From Larix sibirica (lineage: Eukaryota > Streptophyta > Pinopsida > Pinales > Pinaceae): DNA of 25,425 nt. The DNA is taken from contig NWUY0300063793.1 of assembly GCA_004151065.3 (NCBI GenBank), positions 1 through 25,425 of the forward strand, written 5' to 3'. Made by a program: the position numbers and the translations under genes. Shown piece after piece: positions 19,262 through 25,425 of this stretch (within the stretch, counting starts at the first letter, position 1; the number at the start of each line of letters is the position of its first letter). Below the pieces are notes generated by a model. It was given only the letters and a program-made list of their open reading frames with translations, did no database searches and had not been told where the DNA came from.

Positions 19262-20715
19262 TTTTACTCCCAAGACCATTGTGAAGGCCCTAATAGCCAT
19301 ACTTAGTGCACAAAACCTTGAAATGGTGTATATACGAAATTCATAAGATAAACATTTATTTTATATGGACATAAGACCCATCCATACTCCATCAAACCTT
19401 AGAAGTGCTCATTAAATAGACTCATGTGCTAAAGATCCCCTTTACATGGACTCTATGCATGGTCCATAAGCCCTAAAAGTATATTTTAGGCCCTAAGAAA
19501 CTAGTGGTTGTCCTTGGATCATGGTTCGGGCCTTGATACCGATCCCTAGTGTACCAAGCCTTTTAATGGAATCCATAATATGCTTAATATGCTTATGGGC
19601 TATATATTCTATTTACAAGGTTTGTGTGGTGGTTTCATACCCTATGCATTCTCCACAAACAATAAAAACATATTTTAGTCCCTAAGACATTGGTTTTTAT
19701 CCTTGGACCATGGGATTCATATCTCGAGAACCATCTCATGTGGAAAACCATGTAGTCGTTCCCATATTATCCAGTCAAGGTCCTGAGACCCATCCTTGGT
19801 GAACAAAATCTTCCAATGGTGCTTCTATCCCACTTGGAGACTAAAGATCCTCTCTAAAGGGTGTGTGTAGTGGTTCAATACCTCATTTTGTCCCATGAGG
19901 CATGCCAGTTTCATTTAGGTTATATGGCCCTCTCTTTTTTTCCTTGATTGACCATGGTCAAGGCCCCAATATCCATCCCTAGTATGAAGAACCTCTTATT
20001 GGCACCCATATTCCACTTGATGGTCAAATATTTCTTTAGAGGGAATGGAAGGTCTTTGAGGCCATGTTCATGGACCATATCCTGAAATACTTACATAGGA
20101 CTTGAGGCCCTTTATTTCCTCCCCTTGTCTTGGTAGGACCCCTGAGACCCATCCTTAGTGCATAAAGCATTCTAATTACACCCATATCCCAATTGAAGGC
20201 CATATATCCCCCTTCTAATGGGCTTGTCTTTCAAGGACTCAATCATGGATCATGAGACTTAAGAGGTTCATTTAGGAGCTAAGACATTTTAATTTCTCCC
20301 AAGACAATGGTCAATGTCCTTAGAACCATCCTTTGTGTCCAAAAATTTCTAATGGTTCCAATATACTATTTAGATACCAAAGATTCCATCTAGAGGGTTT
20401 GTGTAGTGGTTAAAGGTGCCATTAATGGATTAGAAGCCCTAGAAGATTAACATATATCCTACAATGCTTATTTTATTACATCAGTAATGGATAGGGCCCC
20501 AATACACATGCTTGGTATGCAAAATCTCTTAGTTATGTCCATATCCCACCAAGAGGCCAAATATCCAAGTTTGTGTGTAGTTTTGGGCCTAATTCATGGA
20601 CTGGGGCCTTAAAATGTTCATTTTGGGGCAAAGGTCCTTGATTTGCTCTCTTAACCATTGTCAAGACCTAAGACCCATCCCTTGTGTGCAAAATATCCTA
20701 ATGGTACCTATTAAG
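19262..20715 (+). repeat. Degenerate satellite-like array, unit about 178 bp
   Basis: A recurring block reads roughly GACCCATCCxTxGTGxxCAAA, then CTAATGGxxCC, ATATCCCAxTxxxxGGCC, a GTGTAGTGGTT-type segment, CATGGACCATG and CTAAGACATT. Anchors of the CCATCC block fall at about 19540, 19789, 19973, 20149, 20326, 20506 and 20675. The last five intervals are 184, 176, 177, 180 and 169 bp. Earlier units (from 19262) are more degraded and irregular. About eight units are readable. The period is close to one nucleosome repeat, as in many plant satellites. There is no coding potential. Confidence 0.8.
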
Positions 20716-21055
20716 GTCCTACCCTAACCCACCTTACTTTAGACTACATAGGAGTTAGTCAAGTAATGTATGCAACCATTTGCTAGTGAAAGCATATTTA
20801 AGGAGTTCATAGGCTAAAATGTCAAGAATTGTTGTATTGGAGTTGTGCTCAAGTGAAAGGTCATGACCAAACCTTAAGAGGAGAGTGAACATTGTTTCCT
20901 GAACTGATTTTTACAATACTAGAGTTAACTATACCTCATATTTATTATCTATTTCCTTTGATTAAGTTAATCTACATTATAATTTCTGATATTTCACATA
21001 ATTTATCTATGTATATCTTGTGAATTGTTCTAAGTTTCAAGGTTAACAACACAAG
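20716..21055 (+). other. Possible LTR end region, no gene
   Basis: This is non-coding DNA between the satellite-like array and a PBS-like motif. It ends GGTTAACAACA followed by CAAG and the motif. That layout suggests the U5 end of an LTR, but no partner LTR was found in the window, so its left edge cannot be set. Confidence 0.3.
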
Positions 21056-21067
21056 TGGCATTAGATC
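21056..21067 (+). other. PBS-like motif (initiator-Met type)
   Basis: TGGCATTAGATC matches the plant initiator-Met primer binding site TGGTATCAGAGC at 9 of 12 positions. Two of the differences are transitions. It follows an ACAACACAAG end typical of LTR borders. No gag follows on this strand. Confidence 0.35.
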
Positions 21068-22025
21068 ACATTCCTTAGACAACACACCTATAGAATTTTC
21101 GTTGATTTTTTTTGTTTAGGATAGAGACATATTCCAATGCCTTTAAATAACACATAGATATGTCATTCAATGGGTAGATCTGCGGTTGGGGAAGCATAAA
21201 TGTAGAGAAGACAATTCGTATTAAGTCACAATTGTTGGACAATATTGTAACCTATGTTGGTACCCCTTCGAGTAGTACAATATTATAACAAATTTGTATA
21301 TAGAATCTTACTTCCACGTACCCTTGGGTATATCAAAAGTCTCCTTGGAAAGATGAAACTAGTTGTAGATAATGTGATCGATTGCCTTGTTGCTATAGTG
21401 GCACCGAGCACAACAGTTGGGAAGATTACTCTCTCGCACTTGGGTAGTCAAGTAGTATGGCTAAGGGAACAGTTGAGCCTCCTTAGTTAACACCCTGAGA
21501 GATTGGGTGGAGTACTACTATTGGTCCTTACAAGTATATCAGAGAGTTATATCACCTGACAATCCCTTGTAGACAGGACCCTGTAAACCCTAACCTTTGC
21601 CACCAACAAATGAAATTCCTACATCTTTGCATTCATAAGAAATTTGTACATTATGTCAGTACAATAACCCTATTCTCAATGACCATCCAAAGAAATTCAT
21701 ACATCTTTGCATCCATAAAGAAATTGGAAATTATGTCATTGTAGTAACTTTCCGTAAGGAGTAATTGTAGTGGATAGCCCCTATTCACTATGAATTGACA
21801 AAAGATTTATGCAATAAGAATATATTGAGTAAAATATAATTGATAGAGTGATGATTTACAACAAACCTCATGATGGAGGTGAAGATGTATGTACCCTTGA
21901 TGTTTCATCGTTGTATTTAATATTTATTTCTATAATTGTTATTTAGTTATTAATTGGTAATATTATTTATTTATTGTATTATTGTGCTTTCTTAGTATTA
22001 TTGGTATGTATCTTTATGTTTTTAC
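21068..22025. other. No gene seen; LTR-type debris with an 80-bp direct repeat
   Basis: The open frame at 21254-21490 on the plus strand matches no family. Two related segments start at 21612 and 21692 (GAAATTCxTACATCTTTGCA, then ATTATGTCA), a period of 80 bp. The right part may be the LTR of the minus-strand gypsy element whose end is at 22026, but I cannot define a second copy. Confidence 0.4.
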
Positions 22026-22085
22026 ATTGCCACCCTCTCAAGGAATGCCTTGTCCTCAAAGCCTATAGTTACTAAGCTTGTTTTC
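22026..22085 (-). pseudogene. Gypsy pol extreme 3' end and polypurine tract
   Basis: The minus strand reads GFEDKAFLERVAM then stop, resembling the NLEDKVFxxGG ending common just before the 3' LTR in plant Ty3/gypsy elements. It is followed by GAGAGGGTGGCAA and then TGTAAAAACA, a plausible PPT and LTR start at 22026. The match is short, so the LTR border is tentative. Confidence 0.45.
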
Positions 22086-22229
22086 CCCTTTAATTGGAGT
22101 CTAGATCTTTCCAACCTTCTTGAGGTGAGGCAGAATATATTTTTTTGGCGATGTTTGTTCCTTTCCAAAAATAACTTCTTTTTTATACACATCATTCTCA
22201 TCCATACTTGGTAGTGTGCAAGAGATTGA

Positions 22230-22985
22230 TGCCAGTGATACTTTTAGTGGCATTTTGTCATGGTTGGAATATGAATTGTATGCTATAGTGACTTCCTTTT
22301 TCTAGATTTGATAAATCTACTCGCTTTCCATCTCCTATTCTATAGTAGTGTAAAGACACATGTCTTCACATTTATGACTTGAAATCCAATTCTTACCACA
22401 TCAACAACAATTGTTTTCCTTTTATCCTTTTCTGAATGGGAATATTTATTATTGTTGTAACTAGTTGTCTTCCATGGAGAATCGAAAACTACTCCTTGTT
22501 GACTAATCAACTTCCTTTCGATCATTTTTGCCACACTCCTAGCTTCAATCAAGTTCTTGATAGCCTTAACTCACTGTGAATAATGGGTTTTAACCCGAAA
22601 ATATACATCTTCAATAGTTATTCATATGTAAGATCAAGAAACCTAGTTGCAATAACTTCCCATTCATGGGTATATTCGTCCATTGTTCCCATTTATTGTA
22701 AATGGGTAGATGTGTATAGGAATCATCTTCTTCATCATCATGGAACCTCTTAAAGAGATATTCTGTGAAGTTTTTTGAGTTAACTGAGAAACCACTAGTT
22801 TTTTTGGACCATCAAGTGAACTGATCATAAGCATCACCTTCTAAATATAGGGATGCCATTGATATCTTTTCTAATTCACTAGCAGGTGGTTCATAGAAAA
22901 AAATCCTTTGATTTTATTAACCCACGTGATGGCCTTTTGATCATCCAATCAATCATATATAGGTATATCGATTTTGATTTTATTT
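22230..22985 (-). pseudogene. Ty3/gypsy gag remnant (capsid plus zinc finger)
   Basis: The Retrotrans_gag pattern is readable across several frames: IPIYDxLDDQKAITWVNKIK, FFYEPPASELEKISMASLYL, EGDAYDQF, FTEYLFKRFHDDEEDDSYTH, GTMDEYTHEWEVIATRFLDL and LLKMYIFGLKPIIHSELR. EARSVAKMIERKLISQQ follows. A zinc finger of the plant gypsy type CX2CX7HXC is visible at 22408-22367 as CGKNWISSHKC after a Cys pair, with one codon now a stop. Gag would form the virus-like particle. Downstream, about 140 bases resemble the start of the protease region (DKMPLKVSLASISC). The sequence then passes almost directly to the extreme end of pol at 22085, so RT, RNase H and integrase are deleted. Many stops and frameshifts show that it is inactive. 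Confidence 0.8.
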
Positions 22986-23127
22986 AGATGCCCTCGTCTT
23001 ATCTGGATATCTTTGGTAATTCGTGTTTAGTAGATATGGGCTTGGTGAAGGTATTCGGTGGACTAAGGGTTGTGCAAGTAATGCATCTACCTTTTCGGTT
23101 ATTCAGCCAATCCATTCATTGTCATCA

Positions 23128-23231
23128 TTAAATACCCTTGTTGTTTCATCCCTATCTTCATCTATTATTTTCAATAGGGTTAAATACCCTTGTTGTTTCA
23201 TCCCTATCTTCATCTATTAATTTCAATAGGG
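23128..23231 (+). repeat. Tandem duplication, two copies of 52 bp
   Basis: TTAAATACCCTTGTTGTTTC and the following CATCCCTATCTTCATCTATT are repeated from 23180 with one base difference (ATTATTTT versus ATTAATTT). The near-identity in otherwise decayed sequence marks a recent event. Confidence 0.9.
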
Positions 23232-24090
23232 TTTTTTTATTGAGTCTCGCACTCTTTCATTATCTTATTAAGAATCTCTAAATGTTTAAAGCGTGGGCAT
23301 GTTATTAATGCGTGCATAATTATATAGTGTGCGTGCATTATTTTTTATTGATTAGTTGTCAAATTTCATAGCACCATGTGTGGTGGTTTGGAAGGCAACG
23401 ACATTGTTTTAAAAGGAATGCATGCACATTCTCAAATTCTCCTTTGCCACTTTTTTGCCCATAAACTTTATGTGAGGGCCCATATATAGATATAGACAAT
23501 TTCATATAATTCAATTTGCAAGGATGAAGAAGGATATTTAAAAAAAGACATCAAGTATGAGTGGGATGAAGATGTGAAGTAAGAAGAGCAAATCTCAAAA
23601 TGTTTAATTTATAAATTATGTATCTCATTGATCCAAAGTTGTGGTGTTGTAAAAGTTTTCAAAAAGTAATTTTATAGAAGAGGAGATGATATTTTATGGT
23701 CATAGAAACTCTACAACTAACTAATCATTATGTTATGAGAAACCCCCTCACATAACACATCCCACAAAGACATATATCATATCTCATAAGTTTATAATCA
23801 ATGTGAAATAATACACAAGAAGAAATGCAATTTTATAATTAAAAAATGATTTCCAAAATACCAAAACATATTCTCCCACTACAATTATAGTTGTAAAAGA
23901 AATTCCGAAATCCCAAAAAATATACTCCTCCCACTATAATTTCACATGTAATCAATGTTGAAAATTTACATTCAATTTGATCATCTTTATTTATTTTGAA
24001 CATTCTTTATGTTTGGTGTACTCTTTGAACCAACTCATATATATATGTTGTAACATCTCTAGAGAATGAGAATGATAGAGAAAATCCAAA
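23232..24090. other. No gene seen; AT-rich sequence with a short direct repeat
   Basis: No coding or element signature is visible. TTCC.AAAT.CC.AAA.ATAT, followed by a CTCCCACTA.AATT-type string, occurs at about 23851 and again at 23903, a period of 52 bp. If the gypsy remnant to the left once had a 5' LTR it should lie in this stretch, but I could not recognise one. Confidence 0.45.
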
Positions 24091-25238
24091 AGTGCTTTAG
24101 GAATCTCAGAAGAAGAAGCTCATGAATGGCAATGATATGTTATCCTACTTGTCTCTACCATGATTTGTCTAGCCGATGAAGATGAAGATCGCCTAATATG
24201 GTCTAAAACCCCCACAACTGGAGAGTTGGCAACTAAGTTAGGATACTAAGCATAGGTTGAAGCCTCCTTCGAAGGTGAAATTTGTTGGTGGTGGAAATAC
24301 CTATGGAAACATAAAGGTTCGATAAAATGTAAGCTACCATTATGGCCAACTCTCAATAATAAACTACTCATGTGGGACAATGGTTTGAAGAGGGGATGGA
24401 TAGGACCTGGAAGGTGCTCTCTCCTTAAATATGAAGAGGAGACCATACTCCATTTATTTATTACATGTCTCTTCTCTATTCAGGTGTGGTCTTTGGAAAA
24501 ATTTACTTTCAATCCTTCTTTTGCTTCGTCGAATAAGAACACATTAAGTGAAGATGTCTTAGATTGGGTCTCTGATCGATCTGTTAGCGAGTTCCCAGTT
24601 TTCTCTGCTTCCTTTGTTCATTCTATATGGTGGGCTTGAAACCTAGCTATCTTCCAAGATAAAGTGATTCCAGCCGAGGTAGTTATGGGAACCATTGATG
24701 CCACTTGCAAAGCTTTCATAACAGAAACAAAAGGGAAAAAGTCAAGAATACTTGTCAATCTTGTCATTGACCAGGAGATCCTGTGGGGTTTCTTCAACGA
24801 TGACAGTCAAGGATTCCCCCTCACTTGCGGAGTTAGAGTAGGCTTACACATAAATAATCATCATTACTTGCATATCAGGTATTCTCTCGGTAGGGGATCA
24901 AACAACAAAGTGAAATTTTCAGCACTCTAGACACTAATATATGTTACAAATCTCAAGAACATAAAAAAGCTTCAGGTCTTTAGAGATTCAAAATTGGTGG
25001 TGGATTAGGTCGTCAATGCTATCAACATCTCTACGCTCTCTCTAGAGCACATTTTACAGAACATAAAAAGGGAAATGAGTTCATTGGAATGGTTTTCATG
25101 CAAACGTATTTATAGGGAACTCAAATTCGGAAGGCTAATCAACTTTCCAAGGAAGCTATGCACTGCCGCCCAAACAGTTTTGACATCTATGAATTTGTGG
25201 ATGGCCACAAGATAATGGCCATGACGTTTCAATTCTAG
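24091..25238 (+). pseudogene. LINE ORF2 C-terminus: zf-RVT and RNase H
   Basis: The frame starts around SALGISEEEAHEWQ and carries a zf-RVT-like region with WWWKYLWKHKGSIKCKLPLW, LLMWDNGLKRGWIGPGRCS and ETILHLFITC. The second zinc Cys is replaced (CSLLKYEEE where relatives have CxxC). RNase H follows as LWGFFNDDSQG, NKVKFSAL, FRDSKLVVD and, after a one-base loss near 25131, KANQLSKEA. Two acidic positions are lost: Glu to Lys in the second motif and Asp to Asn in the last. Stops lie near 24130 and at 24247, 24253, 24637, 24928 and 25006. The frame ends at TAG 25236-25238. This is the most degraded RNase H of the three in the window. Confidence 0.8.
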
Positions 25239-25425
25239 AATTTCTGATCTCTATGGATATGATATTGTCATCTTAAGTTCATTTTTTTTGCTTTGAACTG
25301 ATTTGTAGTTCGATGTGGTGATCCATTTTTGGACAGATCCTATGAATAGAGACCTCAACAAATCCTCATAATGTATATTTTCTATTGAAAATGTGAAGTT
25401 TTTTTCTTGGGGAAAAATATATATA
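24091..25425 (+). mobile_element. 3' end of a third LINE, running off the window
   Basis: From about 24091 the sequence reads the C-terminal part of LINE ORF2, then a 3' UTR ending GTTTTTTTCTTGGGGAAAAA and TATATATA at the window edge. TTTTTC and GAAAAA can pair across TTGGG, as in the other two LINEs. The 5' limit is uncertain, because the coding match fades upstream of 24091, and the TSD cannot be tested because the right flank is outside. Its RNase H differs clearly from both other copies, so it represents another lineage. Confidence 0.8.

Noticed and set aside
21254-21490. Open frame of 78 codons on the plus strand
   Set aside because: No recognisable family, no neighbouring coding signal, and it lies in LTR-type debris.
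18985-23340. Inverted similarity between the GTGCACGCATTA-rich patches at about 18985 and 23313
   Set aside because: The match is about 30 bases with gaps and built from simple TGCAC/GCATG words. Not enough to claim a shared element.
1-25425. tRNA, rRNA, CRISPR, bacterial or organellar genes
   Set aside because: None of the expected motifs were seen on either strand.

Overview
This window looks like repeat-dominated intergenic DNA from a large plant nuclear genome. It is AT-rich and holds decayed plant-type retroelements of three kinds: LINEs with a C-terminal RNase H domain, Ty1/copia and Ty3/gypsy. There is also a degenerate satellite array, and nothing bacterial or organellar. The degree of decay and the mix of families would fit a gymnosperm, but I cannot fix the species.

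Layout. (1) 1-2800: low-copy DNA with more CpG than the rest, a telo-box, a TATA-like element and one candidate host first exon on the minus strand (1521-1429). (2) 2846-3808: a 5'-truncated LINE on the plus strand, flanked by an 18-bp target-site duplication and ending in an (AAAT)n tail. (3) 3861 to about 10180: a nearly full-length LINE on the minus strand. It has two tandem 137-bp repeats at its 5' end, ORF1 (DUF4283-like plus a CCHC knuckle), and an overlapping ORF2 (endonuclease, RT, zf-RVT, RNase H). Both ORFs are pseudogenes, with 15 in-frame stops but only one clear frameshift. (4) 10200-12930: simple repeats, minisatellites and hairpins, no gene. (5) 13087-18270: an unclassified repeat family flanking an LTR retroelement (13833-16488; PBS and PPT visible, no coding capacity) and a minus-strand copia pol remnant. 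(6) 19262-20715: a degenerate tandem array of roughly 178-bp units. (7) 20700-23000: LTR-type debris, with a PBS-like site and a minus-strand gypsy gag remnant that has lost nearly all of pol. (8) 24091-25425: the 3' end of a third LINE on the plus strand, running off the window.

No intact protein-coding gene is visible. The most informative signals are the LINEs. All three copies end in a TTTTTC-loop-GAAAAA hairpin next to an A-rich tail, although their RNase H domains have diverged from one another. That hairpin is a candidate RT recognition element. The other signal worth following is the possible host exon at 1.4-1.5 kb.
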